Assembly (NCBI GenBank): GCA_963839645.1 | Contig: CAWIVZ010000001.1 | Coordinates: 186,001 to 250,000 of the forward strand | Source of the DNA: PALSA-911 sp963839645 | GTDB taxonomy: Bacteria; Pseudomonadota; Alphaproteobacteria; Acetobacterales; Acetobacteraceae | Length of the DNA: 64,000 nucleotides | Reading direction: 5' to 3' | Shown: piece by piece, positions 18,259 to 28,691 of the stretch | Numbering within the stretch: the first letter of the stretch is position 1 | How the letters are laid out: each line of letters starts with the position of its first letter | Position numbers and translations under genes: made by a program | The notes under the pieces: model-generated | The model's input: only the letters and a program-made list of their open reading frames with translations | Databases searched by the model: none | Told to the model about the DNA's origin: nothing

Positions 18259-18272
18259 TTGTATATATACAA
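18259..18272. promoter_or_regulatory. Palindromic operator TTGTATATATACAA (second copy)
   Basis: Identical over 14 bases to the site at 14000. It lies in the AT-rich gap between the divergent ligase (18190) and Fe-ADH (18472) genes. Confidence 0.65.
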
Positions 18273-18347
18273 TATTATCCGCATCTCGCGCACCAAAGCC
18301 CATACAGGTTCCGGGCACACACGCCAGCGCGGCCCGGATGGCGGCTG

Positions 18348-18373
18348 CAGGGGCAGAGCCCCCTGGCCTTGCC
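18348..18373. repeat. Fragment of the nested repeat element (E)
   Basis: CAGGGGCAGAGCCCCCTGGCCTTGCC matches only the outermost hairpin and end of the right arm of elements B and C. It lies upstream of the Fe-ADH gene. Confidence 0.4.
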
Positions 18374-18471
18374 TTGGTTCAGGCGGCGGCCGCACGGACT
18401 TTTCCGGCGGGCTTGAATACCGGCCGCGGGAACGGCAGCCTTCAGCCTCACAATGGGAACAGGGGGGAAAC

Positions 18472-19644
18472 ATGACCCAGTCCGGCCGCGTCGCCTTCGG
18501 CAAGATGGAAGAAGTGCTGTTCGGCGTTCCCGCCGCCGAGGCCATCGCGGCGCAGGTGCGGGAGCTCGGCGCGCACCGCGTGTTTCTGATGGTCAGCGGC
18601 ACGCTGAACCGCACCACCGACGAAATCGCCAAGATCCGCGCCGCGCTGGGCAATCGCTGCGCCGGCGTGTTCGACCGGATGCCGCCGCACACGCCACGCC
18701 AGGCGGTGATCGAAGCGGCCGAGCAGGCACGCGAGGCGGGTGCGGACCTGATCATTACCGTCGGCGGCGGCTCCATCACCGATGCGGCGAAGACCGTGCA
18801 GCTTTGCCTGGCGAACGACATCCGCACCGCCGAGGCGCTGGATGCCTATCGCCCGGTCAAGGGCCCGGACGGCGTGGTCGCGCCACCGCCCTGCAACGCG
18901 CCGGCGATCCGCCAGATCAGCGTGCCCACCACGCTGTCGGCCGGCGAGTTCAGCGCCCTGGCCGGCGTCACCGACGAACGCACGCGGATCAAGGAGCTGT
19001 TCCGCCACCCGATGATGATCCCGCGCGCCGTCATCCTCGACCCCGCGATCACGGTTCACACGCCGGAATGGCTGTTCCTGTCGACCGGCGTTCGTGCCGT
19101 CGATCATTGCGTGGAGGGCGTCTGCTCGGCCGAGGCGAATCCCTTCGCCGATGCGCAGGCGTTGCGGGGCCTGACCTTGCTCACCCAGGGCCTGGCGAAG
19201 GTGAAGGCCGATCCGCAGGATCTGCAGGCGCGGCTGGATTGTCAGATCGGCTCCTGGCTGTCGATGGCGCCGCTGGCCAGCGGGGTGCCCATGGGGGCCA
19301 GCCACGGCATCGGCTACGTGCTCGGCGCGGTGTTCGATATTCCGCACGGGCATACGTCCTGCATCATGCTGCCGTCGGTGATGCGCTGGAACAAATCGGT
19401 CAACGCCGAGCGCCAGGCTCTGGTGGCCGCCGCCATGGGCCATCCCGGGGAGGACGCCGGCGACGTGCTGGACGCGTTCATCGCCGGCCTCGGCATGCCG
19501 CGCAGCCTTTCCGCCGTATCGGTCGGGCCCGACGCCTTCGCCAGGATCTCCGAACAGGCGATGGGCACTCCCTGGATCCCGCGCAATCCTCGCCCGATTG
19601 CCGGACCCGAGCAGGTGCGGGAGATCCTGGTTCTCGCCGCCTGA
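18472..19644 (+). CDS. Iron-containing alcohol dehydrogenase, maleylacetate reductase-like
   Basis: The protein is 390 aa. The ATG at 18472 has AGGGGGG upstream. NAD(P) binding is shown by LIITVGGGSITDAAK. The iron ligands are the Asp and His of VDHCVEG and the later His residues in GASHGIGYVLG and IPHGHTSCI. PTTLSAGEFS is typical of the maleylacetate reductase branch, which reduces ring-cleavage products, but other substrates are possible. Located beside the ligase and dehydratase and sharing their operator, it likely belongs to the same pathway. Confidence 0.85.
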   Translation: MTQSGRVAFGKMEEVLFGVPAAEAIAAQVRELGAHRVFLMVSGTLNRTTDEIAKIRAALGNRCAGVFDRMPPHTPRQAVIEAAEQAREAGADLIITVGGGSITDAAKTVQLCLANDIRTAEALDAYRPVKGPDGVVAPPPCNAPAIRQISVPTTLSAGEFSALAGVTDERTRIKELFRHPMMIPRAVILDPAITVHTPEWLFLSTGVRAVDHCVEGVCSAEANPFADAQALRGLTLLTQGLAKVKADPQDLQARLDCQIGSWLSMAPLASGVPMGASHGIGYVLGAVFDIPHGHTSCIMLPSVMRWNKSVNAERQALVAAAMGHPGEDAGDVLDAFIAGLGMPRSLSAVSVGPDAFARISEQAMGTPWIPRNPRPIAGPEQVREILVLAA

Positions 19645-19742
19645 CGCCCTTCGCGGGCATGGTATTGCTTTGACTCGACCTCCCTCCGGCCTAAACTCGT
19701 TCCAGCTGGCCTCCTAACAGGAACAAAAAAGGGGAGTTACGC

Positions 19743-20892
19743 ATGCAGGTACCGTCGGATTTCGGCCGATTGCCATCTCGACATGCCCTGGATGCCGCCG
19801 GACCTGTTCGTGTCCGAAGCCACCCGGGAAATGAAGGACCGGATGCCCTTCGTCGCCGACGGGCCGGACGGGCCGACATGGGTGACGAAAAGCGGCGCCA
19901 GCTTCGGCCTGAAGAACGGCGTCGGGCCGTCCGGCGCCAAGCTCGTGCCGGGGCAGAACAAGCGGGTGGACATCATGGCCGAGACCGGCCTGTTCGCCGA
20001 CGGCCAGAAGGACATCCGCCGGGTCAGCGATCCGCATCTGCGGCTGAAGGACATGGAGCGCGACGGCGTGGACGCGGAGGTGATCTTCGGCATCCTCGGC
20101 TCCGCCTCCAAGCTGCAGGACAACGAAGCGGCGACCGAGATGTTCAGGATCTACAATGACTGGCTGCAGGATTTCTGCAGCCATTATCCGGACCGCCAGA
20201 TCGGCCTGGCCTGCCTGCCCTATGGCGACATCGACGCGGCGGTGAAGGAGGTCTACCGCTCCGCCAAGCTCGGTCTGCGCGGGCTGGAACTGTCCTGCTC
20301 CTGGGACATGCAGCCGATGTGGCACCCGTGCTGGGAACCGCTGTGGCAGGCGGTCAGCGACGTGCAGCTGCCGCTGCACTTCCACACCTTCCCCACCACG
20401 GCGCCGCAGGCGCGTGAGCAGACCTCCGGCCAGGTGCGCCGGGCGGCGATGTTCACCGGCGTGTCGTCGTTTCAGATGGGACTGATCGGCATCATCGCCG
20501 GCCTGATGGGGGCCGGCGTGTTCGAGCGCTATCCGCGCCTGCGGGTGTCGTTCGGGGAAAGCGGCATCGGCTGGATCCCCTACGCGCTCGACCGGATGGA
20601 CTTCGAATTCGAGGACCGGTTTCGCGACCTGATGAAGCTGAAGCCGAGCGAATACTGGCAGCGCCAGTGCAAGGCGACCTTCCAGTTCGACGTGATCGGA
20701 CCAAAGCTGATCGGGCAGAACAATTTGATGACGGTGGACACGCTGATGTGGGGCTCCGATTACCCGCACACCGACGGCATCTGGCCCGAATCCACCAAAT
20801 ACATCGAGCAGCAGTTCGAGGGGCTGTCCAAGGAGGACATCCACAAGATCACCTGCGAGAACGCGGCGAAGTTCTACAATCTGACCAACTGA
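19743..20892 (+). CDS. Amidohydrolase family protein (decarboxylase-like), start-proximal frameshift
   Basis: About 382 aa. The metal-binding start motif SADCHLD is in frame only if one extra base near 19749 is removed, giving M-Q-Y-R-R-I-S-A-D-C-H-L-D. As read, translation would begin at the internal ATG at 19783 (MPWMPPDL). LPLHFHTFPTT carries the next His, and WGSDYPHTDG the catalytic Asp. The family (amidohydrolase_2) includes aminocarboxymuconate-semialdehyde and gamma-resorcylate decarboxylases. It is co-directional with Fe-ADH, 98 bp downstream. Confidence 0.8.
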
Positions 20893-21188
20893 GGCAGGCC
20901 CGCAGAAACGCCGCCAGGCTCTTGGAGGGCGGATCCGTCGCGGCCGGCGTTCGCGGGGCGTGACGTTCGTGCGTCCGACCCGCGGGATCCGGCGGCGGGA
21001 TCACACTTGGGCTTGGCGGACCGGGCGACGGCCGATCCAAGATGTTCGACCATTGCTATGGCATCGATACGTCCAACCCTGACGGCGCGCGGGCGGCATC
21101 CCGGCTTTCGATCCGAAGCGGGCCTGCGGTCAAACCCGTCCCAGCAACGCTCCCGACATGAATTTTTGGACATAATTGCAAATTCCGA
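20893..21188. other. Intergenic region without a recognised gene
   Basis: No convincing ORF, hairpin with T tract, or repeat was seen downstream of the amidohydrolase gene. The short ORFs here look like chance frames of high-GC DNA. Confidence 0.5.
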
Positions 21189-21506
21189 TTGCCAGTGATC
21201 GCTCCAGGAGTCATTCGATTACGTATGCGTCATTCTCGATTTGATTTCCTGTTTATCGGTCCGTTTCGAATGTTGCGGGACGCCTTGGAATTTCGGCGTC
21301 TCAGGCGCCTGATGCCGATCACGCCGCGTCTGTGGGTTCGCGAGCCTCGCCGTGGTATGCGGCCGGAGACCGATGCCGAATATCTGGACCGGCTGCGGCT
21401 GCTGGCCATTCAGCGGTTTCCCCAGGGACAGGCGGCGGGATTTCGTGCCCGTGGACCGCAAAAGACGGGCCGCCGCTATCGGGAAAAGCAATCCGAAACC
21501 GCCTGA
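21189..21506 (+). CDS. Small basic hypothetical protein, doubtful
   Basis: A 105-aa frame rich in Arg. An in-frame Met begins MRHSRFDFLFIGPFRM, and the C-terminal half is strongly basic (RRLRRLMP; KTGRRYREKQ). Not recognised. It overlaps the end of the opposite-strand gene ending at 21476. The base composition is a little AT-richer than the neighbours near the start. It may be a chance ORF. Confidence 0.25.
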   Translation: MPVIAPGVIRLRMRHSRFDFLFIGPFRMLRDALEFRRLRRLMPITPRLWVREPRRGMRPETDAEYLDRLRLLAIQRFPQGQAAGFRARGPQKTGRRYREKQSETA

Positions 21507-21922
21507 TGCGGGTTGTGCACAGACCCCGTTGCTGAAACCGCTTCAGAGGTTATCGCTTCAGAAGTTACCGGGCGGAACCCGGGGGCGCGTTCCAATACTG
21601 ATTTGGCTTGTCCGAACGAACCGCGGCGGGGGGAGCGTCTTTGCCGGACGGCAGGCCCCGCCGGGGAACCGGCGGATTTGCAGGACGCCTTGGTGTGGCT
21701 CGTCGGTTGCCCGCCGAAAGCGCAGGGAATGTCGTCCTGAAAGAAATGCGGAACGTCGGACTGGAAGAAGCGCGGAATGTCGGTCTGGAAGGTCCGGCGC
21801 GCCCCATCGAAGAAATCCGCCCGCGCCGGCACCGGTGCCAGGACCGCCAGCGTCAACACGGCGATCGGGTACACGAGATGAAAAGGTCGGTATGCCCAAG
21901 AATTCAATGCCAATTCTCCCAT
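21476..21922 (-). CDS. Small secreted protein with three tandem 8-residue repeats
   Basis: A frame of about 148 aa. A hydrophobic segment (LVYPIAVLTLAVLAPVPARA) looks like a signal peptide cut after ARA. Then come three near-repeats of eight residues, TFQTDIPR, FFQSDVPH and FFQDDIPC, and a Cys-containing CAFGGQPTS segment. No known domain. The C-terminal half (after about residue 80) is Ser/Arg-rich and may not be real coding sequence. The start at 21922 (MGELALNSW) is tentative. It sits 75 bp downstream of tRNA-Lys in the same direction. Confidence 0.5.
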   Translation of the reverse strand: MGELALNSWAYRPFHLVYPIAVLTLAVLAPVPARADFFDGARRTFQTDIPRFFQSDVPHFFQDDIPCAFGGQPTSHTKASCKSAGSPAGPAVRQRRSPRRGSFGQAKSVLERAPGFRPVTSEAITSEAVSATGSVHNPHQAVSDCFSR

Positions 21923-21997
21923 CTCCGGCGCGGCCGGGCCGGCAACATCGAGCGCGGTCCGTGCCGCGTGTGCCGCCCGGCGCTTCAACCGGGGAAA

Positions 21998-22073
<76 letters not shown>

Positions 22074-22268
22074 ATCCCGCGCCGAAACCGAAGCCCCGGC
22101 GTGAGCGGGGGGCTATAGCAAGGCTTTCCCGGCTTTGGAAGGGGGGGCGCCATCATTCCTGGCGCGACCATGGGTTCGGCGGCGGGAAGATGGCTTGCGT
22201 ACGACGCGGGGCATGTGGCTTTCTGGCCATTCGCGAGTGTGTCGCGCGACCCGGATGGAGGACCGCCT

Positions 22269-23184
22269 GTGGCCTATGCGCTGCAGCAACTGATCAACGG
22301 CATTACGCTCGGCATGATCTACGGCCTGATCGCGGTCGGCTACACCATGGTCTACGGCATCATCGGCATGATCAATTTCGCCCATGGCGACATCTTCATG
22401 GTCGGCGCCTTCCTTTCGCTGATCGCGCTGACTGGGCCTGTCCGGCCTGGGCATCACCTCGGTGCCGATCGCCCTCGCGCTGACGCTGGTGTTCGCCGCC
22501 GGCATCGCCGCGCTGTATGGCTGGACGGTGGAGCGCGTCGCCTATCGCCCGCTGCGCGGCTCCTTCCGGCTGGCGCCGCTGATCAGCGCCATCGGCATGT
22601 CCATCATGCTGCAGAATTTCGTCCAGGTCAGCCAGGGCGCGCGGGTCGAAGCCGATGCCGGCGCTGCATTCCCGGCGGGATCCAGCTGATGGACGGAGGA
22701 CGGCTTCGCGGTGCAGCTCTCCTGGATGCAGATCGCCATCGTCGTCACCACCCTCGCGATGCTGGCCATCTTCACCTGGCTGGTGACGAGGACCCCGCTC
22801 GGCCGGTCCATGCGCGCCTGCGAGCAGGATCTGAAGATGGCCAGCCTGCTGGGCATCGACACCGACCGCACCATCAGCCTGACCTTCGTCATCGGCGCGG
22901 CGCTGGCCGCCGTCGCCGGGCTGCATGTTCCTGCTGTATTACGGCGTCATCGATTTCTACATCGGCTTCATCGCCGGCGTGAAAGCCTTCACCGCGGCGG
23001 TGCTGGGCGGCATCGGCAGCCTGCCCGGCGCGGTGCTGGGCGGCCTGCTGATCGGCCTGATCGAGGTGTTCTGGTCGGCCTATTTCAGCGTCGAATACAA
23101 GGACGTGGCCGCGTTCTCGATCCTGATCATGGCGCTGATCTTCCTGCCGACCGGCATTCTGGGCCGGGCCGAGGTCGAGAAGGT

Positions 23185-23188
<4 letters not shown>
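22269..23188 (+). pseudogene. livH: Branched-chain-type ABC transporter permease LivH, at least 5 frameshifts
   Basis: The GTG at 22269 follows GGAGG. Joined segments give a full-length LivH: QQLINGITLGMIYGLIAVGY, then MINFAHGDIFMVGAF, VAYRPLRGSFRLAPLISAIG, LGIDTDRTISLTFVIGA and a C-terminal FIAGVKAFTAAVLGGIGSLP. The expected frame resumes after each of about five single-base insertions (near 22434, 22648, 22667, 22698 and 22924). No premature stop arises from substitution. It would be an inner-membrane permease subunit. First gene of an H-M-G-F operon with no binding protein of its own. Confidence 0.8.
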
Positions 23189-24591
<1,403 letters not shown>

Positions 24592-24592
<1 letters not shown>

Positions 24593-25398
24593 TGCTGACG
24601 GTCACCGGATCTGACCATGCGCTTCGGCGGGCTGAAGGCGGTGGACGAGCTGTCGTTCAGGCGCGCGGCCGGCGACATCACCGCCGTGATCGGTCCGAAC
24701 GGCGCCGGCAAGACCACGGTGTTCAACTGCATCACCGGCTTCTACCGGCCGACCGCCGGCGCGCATCGCGCTGACCCATGCGGACGGCCGGATCATTCGC
24801 GCTGGAGCGCATGCCCGGCCACCGTATCGCCGCCGCGCGCCAAGGTCGCGCGCACGTTCCAGAACATCCGCCTGTTCGCCGGCATGACGGTGCTGGAGAA
24901 CCTGCTGGTCGCGCAGCACAACGTGCTGATGGGCGCCACCGGCTTCGGCGTGCTGGCGGTGCTGGGCCTGGGCCGCTACCGTGCGGCCGAAGCGGCCGGC
25001 GTGGAAAAGGCGCGGTTCTGGCTGGACGCGATCGGCCTGACCGGCGCGCGCCGACGATCCCGCCGGCGCCCTGCCCTATGGCGCGCAACGCCGGCTGGAA
25101 ATCGCCCGCGCGATGTGCATCGACCCGGTGCTGCTGTGCCTGGACGAGCCCGCCGCCGGCCTGAACCCGCGCGAGACCGAGGAGCTGAACCAGCTGCTGC
25201 TGCGCATCCGCGACCGGCGGCTGCTCGTTGCTGCTGATCGAGCACGACATGGGCGTGGTGATGCGGATCTCCGACCACATCGTCGTGCTGGACCACGGCA
25301 AGAAGATCAGCGACGGCACGCCGGCCGAGGTGCGCGCCGACCCGGCCGTGATCGCCGCCTATCTCGGCGAGGGCGACGAGGACGAGGCTGGCCGGCTG

Positions 25399-25399
<1 letters not shown>
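24592..25399 (+). pseudogene. livG: ABC transporter ATP-binding protein LivG, about 7 frameshifts
   Basis: Walker A GPNGAGKTTVFN, the family's VARTFQNIRLFAGMTVLENL and Walker B LLCLDEPAAGLNP are all present but in different frames. Extra bases fall near 24606, 24769, 24807, 24833, 25061, 25226 and 25388. The expected start MLTVTDLTMRFGGLKAVDEL is recovered by removing one base. The reconstructed stop overlaps the livF ATG as TGATG at 25397-25401. It would be a cytoplasmic ATPase subunit. Confidence 0.78.
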
Positions 25400-26128
<729 letters not shown>

Positions 26129-26234
26129 GGCAGGGCGTGATGCCGATTGGCGGCTGGTCCTGGCGACCCATTTGTACGCCTGGATGCCGCGCCCGGCGTA
26201 TCGCGCATCGCCGGCGACATTCCTTCCGCGAGCC

Positions 26235-26933
26235 TCAGTCCGGCGCCGTGATCGGCGGCGCCGCCAGCACGCGGCAATCCGGGGCGAAGTTCAGTTTGGC
26301 GCCGGTGCGGGCCTGCAATTCCTCGCGGCTCATGCCTTCCAGCATGTCGGTTATCAGAAAGCCCGTCGGCGTGACCTCCACCACCGCGATGTCGGTGTAG
26401 ATGCGATCGACGCAGCGTACCGCGGTCAGCGGCAGCGCGCATTGATGCAACAGGCGCGGTTCCCCCTTGCGGGTGTTGTGCTCCATGATCACCCAGACCG
26501 AGCGCGCGCAGGCCGCCAGATCCATCGCGCCGCCGACCAGCGGGCCCTTGTCCGGCACCCGGCTGTCCCAGTTCGCCATGTCGCCGTTTTCCGCCACCTC
26601 GAAGCAGCCGAGGATGGTCACGTCGATATGGCCGCCGCGGATCATCGCGAAACTGTCGGCCGAGTGGACGATGGAGGCGCCGCTGCGCAGCGTGATCCGC
26701 CGGCTGCCGGCATCGACCAGATCGGTGTCGGCCGCGTTGTCGGCGGCCAGCGGGCCGCAGCCGATGATACCGTTCTCCGACTGGATGAACACGTCCCGCC
26801 CGTCCGGCACGTAGTCCGATGCGAGGATGGGAATGCCGAGGCCGAGATTGACCAGCATGCCTTCCTGAATGTCCTGCGCCGCGCGCCATGCCATCTGGAA
26901 ACGATTCAGGGCTGTGATTTTCTGGGCCTGCAT
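26235..26933 (-). CDS. 3-oxoacid CoA-transferase subunit B
   Basis: The protein is 232 aa. GMLVNLGLGIPILASDYV is the usual start of the beta subunit, and QSENGIIGCGP contains the catalytic Glu that carries CoA. PcaJ/ScoB-like enzymes move CoA from succinyl-CoA to a 3-keto acid such as 3-oxoadipate. It follows subunit A by 1 bp, so the two are co-translated. Its place near the ligase, Fe-ADH and liv genes fits the last steps of aromatic acid breakdown (inference). Confidence 0.9.
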   Translation of the reverse strand: MQAQKITALNRFQMAWRAAQDIQEGMLVNLGLGIPILASDYVPDGRDVFIQSENGIIGCGPLAADNAADTDLVDAGSRRITLRSGASIVHSADSFAMIRGGHIDVTILGCFEVAENGDMANWDSRVPDKGPLVGGAMDLAACARSVWVIMEHNTRKGEPRLLHQCALPLTAVRCVDRIYTDIAVVEVTPTGFLITDMLEGMSREELQARTGAKLNFAPDCRVLAAPPITAPD

Positions 26934-26934
26934 A

Positions 26935-27606
26935 TCAACCTCCCACCGTCACGACGCGATCGACATACACGCCGGGTAACTGGATCTCGGTATGCGCCAT
27001 CGGTTCCGGCGCGAAGGCCCGCACCTCGGCGATCGTCAGCTTCGCGGCGGTGGCCATCGCCGGGCCGAAATTCGGCTGGGCATAGCGAAAGGCCAGATTG
27101 CCGTAGCGGTCGGAGCGATCGGCGCGAATCAAAGCCAGATCGGCGTAGATCGCTTCCTCCATGACATGCTCGCGGCCGTTGAAGACGCGCACTTCCTTGC
27201 CCTTGGTCAGTTCGGTGCCGAAACCCACCGGGGTGTAGAACGCGGGGATACCGGCGCCGGCGGCGCGGATGCGTTCGCTGAACGTGCCCTGCGGCACGCA
27301 TTCCAGTTCCACCAGCCCGTCGCGCCATTGCTGCTCGAACACCGACAGGTCCCGGCCCCGGCCGCGCGCGGCGGTGCAGATGATCTTTCGCACCTGGCGG
27401 TTCTCGATCAACTTGTGCGTGAACGAATAAGGATGGGTGGCGGAGTTCACCACCAGGGTCAGTTCCTTCACCGGCAGTTCGCTGAGCGCCTGGATCAGGA
27501 CATTGGCGAAACCCGCCCCGCCGAAGCCGGACATCATCACGACGGCGCCGCTCCGCACCCCCTCCAACGCCGCCTGCGCGGAGGAAACCCGCTTGTCGAT
27601 CGCCAT
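26935..27606 (-). CDS. 3-oxoacid CoA-transferase subunit A
   Basis: The protein is 223 aa. The N-terminal GAVVMMSGFGGAGFANVLIQ is the glycine-rich CoA-binding region of alpha subunits, and FSERIRAAGAGIPAFYTP is a family landmark. The ATG at 27606 (MAIDKRV) has GGGGGATTGG upstream; an ATG at 27618 is possible. Partner of the adjacent subunit B. Confidence 0.9.
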   Translation of the reverse strand: MAIDKRVSSAQAALEGVRSGAVVMMSGFGGAGFANVLIQALSELPVKELTLVVNSATHPYSFTHKLIENRQVRKIICTAARGRGRDLSVFEQQWRDGLVELECVPQGTFSERIRAAGAGIPAFYTPVGFGTELTKGKEVRVFNGREHVMEEAIYADLALIRADRSDRYGNLAFRYAQPNFGPAMATAAKLTIAEVRAFAPEPMAHTEIQLPGVYVDRVVTVGG

Positions 27607-27742
27607 CCAATCCCCCATGAATTTCTTGCGATGACAGTAGCATCCCCGATGCGAGACGGGTCAAGGCGGGCCCTGATGGCTTTCAGCGTCTGGCGGTTTC
27701 CCCCGTTCGATGCCAGTTTCCGGGAAAACAGGAGTACGTCCG

Positions 27743-28360
27743 ATGATGACACTGCACTGGTCCCCGCGTTCGCCCTACGTGCGCAAGGTGATGATCGCCG
27801 CGCATGAGATGGGGCTGGCGGACCGGCTGAACTGCGTGCGCACCGTGGTCGGCGGCACCACGCCGCATATGGACCTGATGAAGGAAAACCCGCTGGGCAA
27901 AATTCCCACGCTGGTGCTGGAAAATGGCACGATCCTGTTCGACAGCCCGGTGGTCTGCGAATACCTGGATACGCTCCACACCGGCCCGAAGCTATTTCCC
28001 GCCGCCGGCCCGGAACGCTTCACCGCACTGCGCCGCCAAGCGCTCGGCAGCGGCATGATCGACATGGGGCTGCTGCTGCTCGGCGAGCGCTTCCGCCCGG
28101 AAGAACGCCGCTCGCAGGCGCATATGGACATCTGGACCCTGAAGCTGCAAACCAGCGTCGCTGCCCTGGAGCAGGAAGCCGATGCCCTCGCCGCCGGCCC
28201 GTTCAGCATCGGCCACATCGCGATCGGCGTAGCCCTGAGCTACCTGGATTTCCGCTTCGACGCCCTGAAATGGCGCGATGGCCACCCCCGCCTAGCGGCC
28301 TGGTATGCAGCCTTCAACGACCGCCCATCCTCGCGGGCCACCCAACTGGCCGAAGGGTAA
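27743..28360 (+). CDS. Glutathione S-transferase family protein
   Basis: The protein is 205 aa. The N-terminal thioredoxin-like domain starts MTLHWSPRSPYVRKVMIAAH, with Ser as the likely glutathione-activating residue, then NPLGKIPTLVLENG and DSPVVCEYLD (cis-Pro and glutamyl-binding motifs). The C-terminal helical domain contains GHIAIGVALSYLDFRF. AGGAG precedes the ATG at 27743. It is divergent from the CoA-transferase genes. A detoxification or isomerase role is possible. Confidence 0.9.
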   Translation: MMTLHWSPRSPYVRKVMIAAHEMGLADRLNCVRTVVGGTTPHMDLMKENPLGKIPTLVLENGTILFDSPVVCEYLDTLHTGPKLFPAAGPERFTALRRQALGSGMIDMGLLLLGERFRPEERRSQAHMDIWTLKLQTSVAALEQEADALAAGPFSIGHIAIGVALSYLDFRFDALKWRDGHPRLAAWYAAFNDRPSSRATQLAEG

Positions 28361-28691
28361 CCCGTTAGACCGTCAACGAAACTTGGCGGTTCAAAACCCG
28401 AAGTTGAAAAACCTCTGCGCCACTCCTGGCATTGGCCAGGTGGGTGCACAGAGTCCTTTCAAGCCCTCCGCTCCCTGCATCGCTTGGGGCGCGGCTTTTC
28501 CTGTGCATTACGTGAACAGGCCCAAGCCAGAGCCACAGCGAGGTCGAGATTAGATACGAAAAAGAGCGCGATTGGAAGCAATCTGAAAAGAAGACCGAAT
28601 AATTTACAATTAATAACCCGGCGCAAATAGAATAAAAGCATAGAATAACTCGCCATGTTGTCCGACATGGAATCGAACAAGGGGTACCTTC
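28361..28691. other. AT-rich intergenic region, likely promoter of the secreted phosphoesterase gene
   Basis: The stretch from about 28540 to 28680 is far richer in A and T than the surroundings (for example AATTTACAATTAATAA). It marks the left edge of the exopolysaccharide island. No RNA or ORF is recognised. Confidence 0.5.
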
